Source: Xestospongia muta
Lineage: Eukaryota > Porifera > Demospongiae > Haplosclerida > Petrosiidae
Assembly: GCA_963693285.1 (NCBI GenBank)
Contig: OY848927.1
Location: forward strand, 2,544,501 to 2,608,500
Length of the DNA: 64,000 bases
Direction: 5' to 3'
The notes beneath the pieces were generated by a model. That model did no database searches. It was given only the letters and a program-made list of their open reading frames with translations, and was not told where the DNA came from. Made by a program: the position numbers and the translations under genes. This document shows, in pieces, positions 10,528 to 21,345 of this stretch (the first letter of the stretch is position 1; each line of letters starts with the position of its first letter).

Positions 10528-11420
10528 CCTATAAGTAGCCTGGTTTGAAATTTAAAAGTCAGCAATTGAGTTTTCTTATGACAAGAACTGGAGTATCTAG
10601 GATACAGCTTAACATTTGATGGTATAAAACCAACACAGACACGTAAAGCTGTTAAATCATTTTCTGTTCCCAGGAGTGTGAAAGTAGTTAGAGAATTCCT
10701 CGGACTTGCATCCTATTATCAATGTTTTATTACTTAATTTGCTCATACAGCTTATCCTCTTCACTCCTTGACAAAGAAGTCTGTTTAATTTTAGTGGAAC
10801 ACCCAAGTGTTGAGTGTCGTTTGAGACTCTGAAGAGCAGATTAGCACAAGCACCTTTATTGGGCTATCCAGATTTCTCCAAAGATTTTGTACTGGGATAG
10901 ATGCTTGCATCTTTGGCTTTGAAGCTATTTTGTCATAGGAAGGAGATAATGATAAGTTACATCCTGTTGCCTATGCGAGTAAAGCACTGTCTCTACCATA
11001 GACAAATTATGCTATCACAGAGTTAGAGACTCTTGGTAGTTTGGGCTGTGGGACATTTCACTATTGTATATATGGACAATAGGTTACAGTATACACTGAT
11101 CACTCTGCAGTGAAGGCTGTTCTGAGCAACCCTAATTCCAACTGCAAACATGCAAGGTGATAGAGTAAGATTTATCACCATGGAATCAAAGGGTTATCAT
11201 TGAATATCATCCTGGACAAGAAAATACCAATGCTGACTCATTGTCTAGATGATCACACCTGTCATGTTCCAGTGAAAACTCTAATGATCTAGAAGTTTAG
11301 ATGGCTGTGATTCAGAGTGCTTAGAGCACTATTATACACTGTCCGAGTCGACTTGAGCTACCCAGACATGTCAATATCTTTGCTATTTTAAGTGCTATTC
11401 ACATGGAACTTGTACCAGTC
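10528..11420 (+). pseudogene. Gypsy A: RT thumb/connection and RNase H
   Basis: LKFKSQQLSF, then YLGYSLTFDGIKPTQTRKAV and REFLGLASYYQCFI mark the RT-to-RNase H transition of Ty3/Gypsy pol. YTDHSAVKA (about 11090) and NADSLSR (about 11225) are RNase H motifs. Stops and frameshifts are frequent. This continues the RT cut at 4998. 11280-11520 has no further domain I can name and ends at the left terminus of Ginger-like copy 3. Confidence 0.75.
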
Positions 11421-11764
11421 AATTTAGGTTGTAAATGTGCATTTTATATATAAAATTTTGTTCTCTAGTGCTACGAGAAAGTAGCAAACTATTAAACTAC
11501 ATATATTTTCAATGGCATACCTGTCACCGGAATTTTGGTCCTGGTAAAGATGGTCCCCCGGACGGAAACTGCAGCAGAAAAATTGGTCCCCCAGATCAAT
11601 TTATCCAGTAAAAACGGTCCATTTTCAGTAAATTTTGTCCTGATAAAATTATACTGAAAAAATGCTGTTACATAATTATAGTTAATAATATAGAAATAAT
11701 TTTCAATATTCAGATATTAATCAGTCCTATCATAATATTGTAATATTTCAAGTACGCAAAGAAG

Positions 11765-12470
11765 CTAAATTTTGTTACATTTACAACACTTCCATGGCTC
11801 AGTTTTATACTTCTCGACTGTTGACGGAACTTCTACACACTCTTCGTGAAATCACTCTTTGCATTTTTCACATTCCACCATTCTCCCACTTTTTGGCTGT
11901 CTACACAAACAATACACGGAGAATTGAACACGAGGAGCTGGAACAGACATAACTCTATTTCTTCTGTGCTTTGGAAAAAGACTCATTGGTCTGTTTTCGA
12001 GGCACTTGATTAGGTGCACACGGAATTTGTGCTGGATATAATTTGTTTTACGAGGATCCTCTCGAGCACAAAGGGACATTGCAAAAACAAAAGCAAAACG
12101 TCCACAATCACTGTGCTGTCTCTGTTTCTGCATATTAGGGAAGTTCAAAGTGATTGATGATGCTTCCATGAAACAAATTGCAGCTATTTGCTCTTTCGTC
12201 CGACTTGGCACATCCACACATGGAAGACTATCAAAAACATTAACCTGCCCTTTAGGACAGCCAATGGTTGATACTGTTATCCAATGATAGCGGTGAACGT
12301 TTAGAACTTGCACAAATTCCCCTTTCTCTATAGCAAATCCAAGGGTCTCCCCAAGTATTGGGGGCTGGAGGCCTCTAGTGTGTGGGTAGGCTATTTTCAT
12401 TAACTTCTCTGAGGCAGTGATGATATCATCAGTAAACCAGTTTCCTCCAGCTATGCACTCTCTTTGTGTG
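11765..12470 (-). pseudogene. Ulp1-like protease with PHD finger, copy 3
   Basis: Reads FTQRECIAGGNWFTDDII, then RGLQPPILGETLGFAIEKG, and carries an intact-looking His-Asp-Cys triad: His in YHWITVS (about 12285), Asp in NVFDSL (about 12230), Cys in SDCGRF (about 12105). The PHD finger follows (YCLCR, CEKC, FHEEC, CCKC) with stop TAG at 11765-11767. A single TGA sits where the PHD Trp is expected, between CKE and FHEEC. The domain is otherwise open, which makes it the best-preserved protease of the four copies. Function as in copy 2. Confidence 0.8.
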
Positions 12471-12592
12471 AAGTGTACAGCCCAAACTCTTTAATCCAGA
12501 GCATCTTCACAGGACTATTTTTTGTGTTCTGCATGCAACTGTTAAGTCTACTTGATCTATACACAAAGGCTAAAATAATAAATGCTTTCAAT

Positions 12593-12817
12593 TTAATCAA
12601 CATGAAACTCACCAATTACTTTATGTCCATTAGTGTTGTTTTCATGTTTTAACCTCCTTCTCTTTTGATCTTTGGCTGCAGCAAATGTTAATTTTCGCTT
12701 TCTACGGCTGGACTGGAGAGCTTCAGGTTGGAACTTCATATTTGCCACAACACCTATAATTAAGCACACCATTAATGTTTGCACAATCATAAAAAACGTT
12801 TTAAATTGAATATACAT
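12593..12817 (-). pseudogene. Basic linker exon of copy 3
   Basis: Contains SRRKRKLTFAAAKDQKRRRL, a strongly basic stretch like a nuclear localisation signal. It matches in position and style AAKKDAKRRQR in copy 2. A GTAATTGGTGAG donor-like site follows toward the Ulp1 exon. Confidence 0.55.
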
Positions 12818-13331
12818 GTATTACCCTTTGGAATGGATTGTTTGGCTTGGTATCCAGGTCTGGAGGTTAATTGGCAAGAAAGAATCATTTTTGAAGGGTG
12901 TAAAATATCCTCCAAGTTTTGAGGGTGTGCTAGATACAATAATATTGCACAGCAGAGGTTTAGAGGCCTTCAAGGGAAGAGGCAAGGGTGACATCGAGTC
13001 ATTCAGGAAGTCCATTCACTATAATAAAGAGTTACTCAACACTTATGAATAGTATATAAATACTATATTTATGAAACATACTGTCTGAGGTTGTTGTCCT
13101 AAATTAGAGGGTGTGTAGTTGATTCCATTTCTGGGCTTAGAAGCCTTGACAGATGAAACACGGTTATTCAGGAGGTCAGAGGTCAGTCCCTTCAAGGGAG
13201 GAGCAGAGGTGACACTGAATCATTCAGAAAGTCCATTGATTATAATAAAGAATTACTCAACAGTTTGACCTACTATAAATACCATACATATATAACTTAC
13301 ACTTGATAATTCATACCTAAACATCTAATCA

Positions 13332-14575
13332 TTATGCATTCATCCATAAAAAACTTACATTGTGGGAGTGCTGTGTAGATGCAAGTGATGATGGTGATGG
13401 GCTACACTTATTAAAAGGCTTCAAATGAGCTCCAGTTGCTTGAATAGTGTTTCCATTAGGTGAAATGAGCTCATAGACACCATTCATCAATTTCTTTCCA
13501 ATTTCATACGGTCCAACAAAGTTCATATCAAGCTTTCCACCTTTTTGCCTTTTCTGTGTGAAGTCTTTTTTAGCACAAGTTGGCCAGTATTAAAAAGAGG
13601 GGGCTTTGCATGCCTTCGGTCATAGTCTCTTTTCTGCTTTATTTGAGCAACAAGAATATTTTGCTTGGCCTCCTCTAAAAGCTTCATCCTCTTCTCTGCC
13701 ATGTCTTCAAACTTTGACTCCTTTATTTCATCTTATGTATGTACACCAGGGGCTTCATTTTGGAACTTTTCTTGGATGTTAACATCAATTGGAAGTGTGG
13801 CACACTGACCAAACATCAGTTCAAAAGGGGTGAAACGAGTTGTTTCATGCCATGAGGTGTTGTAGGCAAACACGCAGCTGTCTAAGAACAAACTTCATGA
13901 TGTTTTCTTCAATTCCACATACTTAGCCAGCATGGCTTGTAGTGACTGGTTGAAACCCTCAACTAAACCGTTTGCCTGTTATGAATCAAATTAAGACACA
14001 TTGAAGTGAATTTAAGTACATATCAACTTATATACCTGTGGGTGGTAAGGTGTCGTCAGCCTGTGTTTCAGTCCAAGTAGTTGACTCAGTTGCCTGTCAA
14101 GCTAATTATTGAATTCAGACCCATTGTCTGATATAATTACTTGAGGCAATCCCATACACATAAATAACTAAAAAGGAGAAGTCAGCAATTTACCTTGGCC
14201 AATATTATATATGTGTGTGTGTGTATGTGTCTGTGTGTGTGTGTGTATGCATACCTTATACAGATGACTTGACACTGTAGCAGCAGTTTTATCAGAGGTG
14301 GGGATAGGTTCGACCCACTTAGTAAAGTAGTCACATACAGTTAGTATGTAGCAACTACGATCATTGGCAGTTGGGGAGTAGGACCAATGTAATCTATCCC
14401 AATTTAAAACCATGGAGACTTTACTTGCACTGGATCCAGCTGCGGAGTGCCTGTTGTAAGTTTGCGATTCATACGCTGACGGACATCACACTTGGAAAGC
14501 TACAATACAATGGTAGTGGAGGATATTTACTTCAACTGCTAGTGTTATGCTAACTTACAAGCTCATTCACATCTC
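13332..14575 (-). pseudogene. Gypsy-type integrase with introns, copy 3
   Basis: From right to left: end of the HHCC domain (CDVRQRMNRKL), core with GIDYIGP, DYFTKWVEPIP, D in ISDNGSEF (about 14130) and E in NGLVEGFNQSLQA (about 13960), then SPFELMFG-type and basic regions, and the GPY/F motif FVGPYEIGKKLMNGVYEL (about 13510). Introns include a stretch near 14190-14250 with a (TG)n microsatellite. At least one stop after SEFNN and a frameshift near 14390 break it. The N-terminal zinc-binding part is truncated at about 14615. Confidence 0.75.
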
Positions 14576-14615
14576 GAACTATGCCCATGCCACATAAATC
14601 TTTCTTTATGCGACT

Positions 14616-14748
14616 GATGGATGTGAATTTGCTAGTAATTGTCCAGAATGTGCTGTTGTCTCAGGTTGTGGGAGAGTATCTCAGCCACCATTACACCCTA
14701 TTCCTGTTAGTTGGCCATTTTGAATTATTGGAATAGACATAACAGACT
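14616..14748 (+). pseudogene. Gypsy A: integrase zinc-binding end and start of core
   Basis: Encodes CEFASNCPECAVVSGCGR then PPLHPIPVSWPF and GIDIT, i.e. the CxxC of an HHCC domain and the first catalytic Asp region. The frame is interrupted at 14748 by Ginger-like copy 4 and resumes at 17453 with TDLPTAVIVFQDC. Confidence 0.7.
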
Positions 14749-14940
14749 TTTCATGCAAAAATTGGACTGGGCAAAAACTGAACCTATGGGTCCAATTATG
14801 GCAGATAAAGTTGGAGTGAGAGGTCAAGTTTTGGCAGCAAAAAGTGGACCCATCTTACTAAAAGTGGACCCGATCTAGTTTAGGTTGGGTAAAACTGGAA
14901 CCAATCCAGTTGTGGTTGGTTGGAGCTGGTCCAGCTTTGG

Positions 14941-15660
14941 TCAGCCAAAAGTGGACCCAGTCCAATTTAGGTCAGCCAAAAGTGGATGGACTGGTTTTGA
15001 TTTTGCTTTAGTCAGAAAACTTTTTGTACAACAAAGTAAATTTGATGATTTTGTACATTTTACAATTATGGAGACTTCCACACAGATATTTGAGTGATAC
15101 CACTCCTTACAAGATGAACACTGAATCCGTTGAGAATTTGTGAATTTGGGGATTCTGTAAATACAATAAACGTCTACTTCATCAGTCAACTTGACTTTTA
15201 CAGTAACATGTCTGAGTCTTAATACAGGAAACATGGACATCGAATGAGATTCGAAGCATTGAATGAGGTGAGATCTCATTTCTCTTTGTTAGAAACGTGA
15301 ATTCTCCACAGTCTAAAAACCCAGACTGCATTTGAACATTCTTGAATGAAACTTATATGCTTGGTTTGTCAGAATAAAGTATATGTGAGATTTGCATCTT
15401 TGTTGATGTTGATGTAGATGTAAATGTATAAAGGCTGTCGAAAGCATGTACCTTAGGATGCATTACTCCAACTGTGGAAACCATCAGCCAGTGACTATAA
15501 CCATCATGTAAAATTTGCCTCAACATTAAAGCTCATTGTCAGACCAATATTAACATTTTGAAGTTCAGGCATGGCAGGATTAGCTTCTTTCAGTAACTTC
15601 TGTGCAGCGTTGACAACATTGTCATTCAACCACTCTTATCTTGTTTGTAAGATCAAGGCC
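14941..15660 (-). pseudogene. Ulp1-like protease and PHD remnant, copy 4
   Basis: From right: WLNDNVVNAAQKLLKEANP and a decayed middle, then HLIQCFESHSMSMFP, then a PHD start VYCIYR ... CSSCKEWYHSNIC. The remainder runs into subterminal repeats. I cannot see the Asp and Cys motifs of the protease, and the second CxC cysteine of the PHD is changed to Tyr. Non-functional. Confidence 0.65.
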
Positions 15661-16470
15661 AAACTCTGGAATCTATTTCTTTGGTGACTGACTTACTTCT
15701 AGGTTTATACATATCAGCATCCATAACATCAGCTTTAGGATCCATAATCTTCAATTTACATTTTTCTCTTCTATCTTGTCTGTGTAGTTTCATTACATTC
15801 TTAACCAAGCGATGACATTCTTTCATCCTACTTTTAAATGTAACTGGCCAGGGTTGAAATTGAGAAGATGGTTGTCTTATTGTCATTTGTAGCTGGTTTA
15901 AGTTGTGGCTGAGAAGATGGTTGTATTGTGTCACTAGACATAACTGGTTTATGTTGTGACTGAGAAGATGATTGTGTTATTTCATTAAGTGTAACTGTTC
16001 TGGGTTTGACTACTTTTAAGGGTGTGGAGGTATTTTGTCTTATTGGCAACATGACCATATCACCATTAGGGGGAGAAAAAGGAAAAATCGTCCACAAATT
16101 ATGAGAGTACTACTTGGGAAACTTGCTGATTTAGTATTGAATGTTTCATCCTACAAGACCACAAACAATATATCACTTTTGTTTTATCCAACAACCAATA
16201 GCATAACTTACATACTTGTCAGAAGACCTAGTTTGACTTTGTCTTTGATTATGAGAGGTTAGTTGTCCTATTGGTGGAGGCAATGGAGAAATAGAGTCAT
16301 CACAGAATGTTTCATCCTACAAGAGTATAAACAAGATATCACATTTGTTTTATGATCCAGCAACCAAAAACACAAGTTACATGCTTGTCAGAAGAGGTAG
16401 TTCGACTTTGACTTTCATTGGAGGAGGCAGTGGAGGAATAGAGTTGTCAAGAAGTTGATCATTACACTAC
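15653..16470 (-). pseudogene. Basic and Ser/Gln-rich linker, copy 4
   Basis: Basic helical stretch MKECHRLVKNVMKLHRQ, followed upstream by imperfect repeats of SSQSQHKPVMSSDTIQPSSQ type. 16100-16470 holds two further imperfect direct repeats of about 120 bases (around CATCCTACAAGA at 16148, 16313 and nearby). It occupies the linker position seen in copies 1-3. Confidence 0.45.
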
Positions 16471-17420
16471 AAATATTTCATAACATATAACAAAATACAA
16501 CAGTCACCACACTTACATATTCATCAGGCTGGTCTATGTATGATTTCAGTTGAGCCCCACTAGCTCTTGGAATGATGTTACCTTGAAGAGAATATAATCC
16601 TTTGCAATAGTGTTTGGTAATGACATATAGACCAATGTAGCATTCAACCATCTTTCCTCCTGCTCTTTTTTTCTTCAACTACAAAGCCACTGGGACAAGC
16701 ATGTTTTCTGTCAAAAATTTCTTTTTGCTTCTGTTGTACATTCTTGATATTGTTTTTAGTTACTTGAAGTTTCTCTAGCCTTTGGTTAGTGATTGCTTGA
16801 ACAGCTTGAATATCATCTTTTTCCTTAGAATTAAAGTATTGTATGCATGTGTGCATGTGTCAAGAAAGTCATCCCATACATCCTTCTTGTCAAGGACAAA
16901 TTTAACTAATATATCTTGAAAGGTCTGATTATACCTTTCATCAAGTCCATTTGCCTGTAAAAATCAAAAAATAATTATCCAAAACTACAGGTTTTCTAAA
17001 ATACCTAAGGTGGTAAAGAGTTGTGAAAATACGTGTAACTCCCAATTGTTTTGACAATTCATCATCCAAATTATTCTTAAATTCCTTACCATTGTCAGTT
17101 GTTATTATTCTAGGAATTCCCATCCTCATAAAGATCTAACAGAAAAAATAAACTTTGAATGCATGAAGTATGTAGGATCACTTATCAATTCATTTAACTA
17201 TATTTGGTATTTTTAATTGCAATATCTAATGATACATTAAAAAGGGCCTTTGCAATGCCTAGTGCACATTTGTCAGGGAGTGGGATAGCCTCAACAAACT
17301 TGGTGAAATAGTAGCTTAGGGTTAATATATATTGGGTTCCTCAATACCAACATGATACCAGGGAGCTTTCATGGGTATAGGATGTAACTCTGGTGTTCGA
17401 GTCATCATTTTATGATTTAA
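16470..17420 (-). pseudogene. Gypsy-type integrase remnant, copy 4
   Basis: LLNHKMMTRTPELHPIPMK begins only about 30 bases inside the terminus, so the zinc-binding N-terminus is gone. Then APWYHVGIE, YYFTKFVEAIPLPDK, D in ITTDNGKEF (about 17095), GLDERYNQT (about 16940), and a C-terminal IGLYVITKHYCKGLYSL motif (about 16620). Frameshifts and stops occur throughout. Confidence 0.7.
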
Positions 17421-17452
17421 TAGCTCTCCTCTGGTCCAATTTTTGCATGACA

Positions 17453-17720
17453 GATTTACCAACCGCTGTCATAGTCTTCCAAGATTGCCTAACCAAATGG
17501 CCTCTGGCTTATCCTATTCCAGATCAAAAGACAGTGCAAATTACCAAGCCCTTAGTAGAGGAAGTAATCGTTTTTGGTATCCCAGAAGCATTACTCTCTA
17601 ATTGAGGCACCAATGTTTTCTCATGTTTAATGTGAGTTACTAAGAATCAAGAAACTGAACACAATGGCCTACCATCCCCAGTCCATCTGTGGTTTTCTGT
17701 TGACAGACATCATGTTTACA
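17453..17720 (+). pseudogene. Gypsy A: integrase core, second piece
   Basis: TDLPTAVIVFQDCLTKWPLAYPIPDQKT then VEEVIVFGIPEALLSN, a stop, GTNVFSCLM, and after frameshifts AYHPQ. This is the Asp-to-Asp section of a Ty3/Gypsy integrase core. The second Asp has become Asn (ALLSN). It joins 14616-14748. Confidence 0.7.
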
Positions 17721-18316
17721 TGGCAATTAGTGCTGTTAAACAATGTAAATGCATTGTTAATGTTACGACACAGAAAAAAAAATTGTCTATTCACTGGAAT
17801 TAATGTTGGTAGATTATCAATGGAGGCAGTATCAATAATCACATTGCTTTTACATTAACCTAGCTATAGTAAATTACAGCAGAAACCATTCGTAATATTA
17901 AAAAACATCAATATCAATATACTACATGTTATTTGTAGTACAAAAGGTCTTGGAAATTACTTGTGGGAAAGTAAATAATACACCCTGTCAATGTCTATTA
18001 CATATTATCTTATTTGGTTTACATTGTTTATTCTAGTATGGATCATTGATGACTATCTTGTGTGTAAACATGTTATGCATGTACACCATCAATTTCTACA
18101 GGTACAAACTTTTTTTTGCAGCTATTATAAAAAACAGCTACAACTCTAAAAAGTGGTATCTACATAACATGTACTACAAGTATGAAGATAACACATTCGA
18201 TATAACATATATTGGAACATTTTTCTACGGGAGCTGATTGATGATGAGGCCTCTAATTGAATTACATACACCTGCTAGACTGAATTAATTAGCATGCAGG
18301 TTATTGTACACTTACC
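17721..18316. other. Unassigned AT-rich spacer
   Basis: Only short open frames, for instance 18046-18237, without recognisable domains. It separates Gypsy A from the next LTR element. Confidence 0.4.
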
Positions 18317-18565
18317 TGTACATTTACTTTCTTACCTATAGCTAAAGGATCACCTGGGAGGATCACTTGATGATTGACCAATCAAATTAATTCCTACTTT
18401 AAGCCATGTGACAGAGTCACCTGGACTGATAACTATGTTTTTTGTTACTGAGTATAGTACATTAATGTTATGTGTTTCCTGTTTAAATATCTTATAAAAG
18501 AAAGTGTTTTAGGGCAGCACAGTGAGTCTGTACAGACAAGTAGTTGAATAAGACTCTCTGTTACA
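18317..18565 (+). repeat. 5' LTR of Gmr1-like element
   Basis: Starts TGTACATTTAC and ends CTCTGTTACA. It matches 22931-23191 along its length, including AAAGGATCACCTGGGAGG and TTTTAGGGCAGCACAGTGAG. TATAAAAGAAAG at about 18495 may serve as the TATA box of the LTR promoter. Confidence 0.85.
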
Positions 18566-18568
18566 TTT

Positions 18569-18590
18569 TGTTGCAGCAGTGGGATCTGAA
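18569..18590 (+). promoter_or_regulatory. Primer binding site-like sequence
   Basis: TGTTGCAGCAGTGGGATCTG lies 3 bases after the 5' LTR. It looks like the complement of a tRNA 3' end of Ser or Leu type; the tRNA assignment is uncertain. Confidence 0.45.
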
Positions 18591-18759
18591 TAAACAGAGA
18601 CCTTCAAGACCCATCAAGCTATAAAGTTACAATCTCTGGGTGTATAGTTTACAGGGATCACCCACCCTGTTACAACTTACGCAACAAAAGAGGTAGCAAG
18701 ATCAGCTGTGTGCTATATCTTCTAATAACAATGAATCATTGTTAAGTCGTTAAGTCATA

Positions 18760-19745
18760 TGGACAACTTCTTACCTGTTTGTGGTTTAGAAGAACATAAC
18801 GAAACTGAATGTACATGAAAGTGATCAGGACTTCGACATATATCTCATGTGGATTATAGAGATTTAGTTTTATCAGACAGGGAAGGCATAGAAAAGGTAC
18901 AGAAAAAGAGAAAGAAACCAACTATGGAAATGGATAAGATCGCAGCTGCTATAGTAGCTTTGAGTGACAGTCAACAAAGTATGATGGAATTCCAACAACA
19001 ATTTATGGAACAACAACAATGACAAGCTCAGTATGAGCCAAACAGAGAAAGACCGATGGAAAGGAAACCACAAGTGATTTCTTGGATGCCTTTAAGACCA
19101 CAATGCAACCACAGGAGATTGAGGAAGACCAATGGAGATTTCAACTAGCACCATTTTTGCAAGGTTGGGCTAGAGCCGTGTACGGACGTGTGAGAGTTGA
19201 CAACATATAGAGAATTGAAAGGAGCCATACTGAAGTGTTTTGATGTGACACCTGAGGCCAATAGAAGAAAATTTTGTGAAGCAAAGTGGACCAAGGACTT
19301 GAAAGGAGCCTTACTGAAACGTTTTGATGTGACACCTGAGGCCAATAGAAGAAAATTTCGTGAAGCAAAGTGGACCAAGGATTAATCATCAGACACTGGC
19401 TTACACCAGACGAAGGTTCACACTAGGTCATTGATGGAGGATCTACTAAACAATCTACCAAGAGACATGAAGATCTGGATTACGGACCACCAACCAGAGA
19501 AGGAGGAATGAGTGGCTGAGCTGATGCAGCTATATTTGTCAAATAGGAAGGATATTACCTCTCCAGGTCCCAGTCGAGCAACATTTATCCGAGCAACCTC
19601 TACTACAGACTCAAGAAGAAGCAGCAGCAACATTTGGAACAAACAAAAAACAGATGCTGTGAAAAGGGGAAAATACAACTACTAAGGTTGGACAATGATA
19701 TTTCAAGTGTGGAAAAACAGGACATTATACTCATGAATGTGCATA
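18760..19745 (+). pseudogene. Gag of Gmr1-like element, SCAN-like capsid region
   Basis: Frames include KRKKPTMEMDKIAAAIVALSD and a Gln-rich helix. Then follows a capsid segment LKGALLKRFDVTPEANRRKF, with NNLPRDMKIWI and ELMQLYLSNRKD downstream. This resembles the capsid C-terminal region from which vertebrate SCAN domains are thought to derive (Gmr1-like Gypsy gag). A zinc knuckle KCGKTGHYTHEC at 19699-19740 has Tyr for its first Cys. Several stops interrupt it. Gag would form the cytoplasmic particle. Confidence 0.65.
19215..19382 (+). repeat. 84-base in-frame tandem duplication in gag
   Basis: Units 19215-19298 and 19299-19382 encode 28 residues each around LK.FDVTPEANRRKF and differ at five bases by my count. 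The duplication doubles part of the SCAN-like helix bundle. Confidence 0.9.
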
Positions 19746-19779
19746 ATCTGGAGTGGACATATCAACAGACTACCTGCTA

Positions 19780-20129
19780 CTAAGATGCACTTGGATACCG
19801 GAAGCTCAATGACACTCATTCACAGGAAGTTTTCCCCACAGTGTGATAGCTTGGGAAGGTATGTACAGATGAGAAACACTACTGGTACTTAGACATATCC
19901 AGTGGTAAAGGCAAAAATTGAACTGGATGGACACTCGTATGAAATAAACGTTGCTGTCTTTGAACAGTTGCAGGAAGACGCATTGTTAGGAATGGATCTG
20001 CCACTTGAGAAACACCTTATATATACGATGAATTCAGAGGAAAAACAAACAGCAAGAGAACAGCTAGGACCTTCTGAAACATCTTACGCTGTCACAACCA
20101 GAGCTCAAGCACAAAAACAGACAACTTAA
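19780..20129 (+). pseudogene. Retropepsin of Gmr1-like element
   Basis: The active-site motif LDTGSSMTLIH is at about 19790 and the flap/C-terminal motif ALLGMDLPL at about 19985. One stop lies between them. The frame then runs through ETSYAVTTRAQAQKQ, a linker typical of Gypsy pol. It cleaves Gag-Pol in the particle. Confidence 0.7.
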
Positions 20130-20359
20130 AAAGAAACACAATCCACCAATAGGTGAACAATTTCCTTTTGATAACTCTGTTTGATACAGGAAGAAAACAC
20201 AAGGTGTACCAAACTAGAGCACAGAAAAGAGCTCAATGAAAACATTATCAAACTCAGGTTCTCTCTCCTAATGAACTTATTGAGCTACAAAACAAGGACC
20301 CTCAAATTCAACAATGGGAACAATATGAACAACCTCAGTTTAAAATATGAATATCTGGA

Positions 20360-21335
20360 GTGTTGTGTCGACGATGGGGCCCTAGAGACTAACCAGCTGA
20401 GATTGTCCACCAGGTGGTTCTACCTCAACAGTACCATAAACAGGTACTTGAACTAGCTCATGATGTTCCGATGGCAGGTCATCTAGGAAGAGAAAGAACA
20501 CTAAAACGGATCAGACGATGTTTCTGGTGGCCTAGTGTCGCAAAAGATGTGGCAGACTATTGTAGGACTTGTGTTGAGTGTCAGAAATTAGCCAGATGAG
20601 GTCAGAAAGTACCATTGGTTCCAATCCCGATAATTGGAGAACCATTTGAAAGAATAGCTATGGAAGTGATTGGACCACTCCCCAAGACAGCTGCCCGAAA
20701 ACAGTTTGTCTTGGTTATTTCTGACTATGCCACATGCTATCCTGAAGCTTATGCGATGACCACTATAACTGCAACATCAGTAGCTGAAAAACTCATGGAC
20801 CTATTTAGTAGTCATGGAGTTCCTAGAGAAATTCTAACCGACCAAGCCACTAACTTTATGTTGGAATTGTTACAAGAACTACACAAACTACTCGGAATCA
20901 AATCTATACGTACTAGTTTGTACCATCCCCAAACCGACGGTCTTGTTGAAAGGTTTAATCAGACACTAAAGCATGTGATGAAGAAAGTGTTAATGACAGA
21001 CTGTAGAAGTTGGGACAAGCTGTTACCATTAGTACTATTTGCTTACCATGAAGTTCCTCAGGAAGCGACTGGATTTAGTACTCTCGAACTGATTTATTCC
21101 AGAGATGTTATTATTGGATATAGTGTAGGAAGAATGGATACCAACAGAAGATACGAGTGAAGATGTCGCTACATATGTCACTACCACTCATCAAAGAATG
21201 AAAAATGCACAACAGCTGGTACAAGAACATCTGAAGCAAGATCAACAGAAACAGAAAACATAGTACAACCGTAAAGCTCGAGAGATGAAGATAGAAGTAG
21301 GGGACCAAGTACTACTCCTATTGCCAGACAGGGAC
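20360..21335 (+). pseudogene. Integrase of Gmr1-like element, located before RT
   Basis: The HHCC domain (HDVPMAGHLGRERT ... CRTCVECQK) is followed after one stop by the core. The first acidic residue is Glu in AMEVIGPLPKT (about 20660) where Asp is expected, then Asp in ILTDQATNF (about 20840) and Glu in DGLVERFNQTLK (about 20940). The C-terminal part past 21120 is frameshifted (AREMKIEVGDQVLLL, about 21280). The D-to-E change in the catalytic triad and the stops argue against activity. Confidence 0.8.
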
Positions 21336-21345
21336 AGTCAAGTTC

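Larger units (their letters stand above)
11522..14615 (-). mobile_element. Ginger-like DNA transposon, copy 3 (right end missing)
   Basis: The left terminus starts TGTCACCGG at 11522 after TACC, followed by GC-rich subterminal words such as GGTCCCCCGGAC up to 11645. On the - strand the order from right to left is integrase (14575-13332), basic exon (12817-12593) and Ulp1/PHD (12470-11765). No matching terminus occurs on the right: near 14615 the sequence switches to a + strand Gypsy integrase fragment, so this end was probably deleted. Confidence 0.6.
14749..17452 (-). mobile_element. Ginger-like DNA transposon, copy 4
   Basis: Inverted ends TTTCATGCAAAAATTGGAC (14749 onward) and its complement ending GCATGACA at 17452. 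Flanks are GACT (14745-14748) and GATT (17453-17456), a candidate 4-base duplication with one mismatch. Removing the element rejoins a Gypsy A integrase frame. Long subterminal GGACC/CCAGTCC-rich repeats occupy 14770-15000. Genes run on the - strand: integrase remnant, basic repeat linker, Ulp1/PHD remnant. Confidence 0.75.

Noticed and set aside
19141..19389. Two overlapping - strand open frames with repeated hydrophobic words
   Set aside because: They mirror the duplicated gag segment on the + strand and have no independent support.
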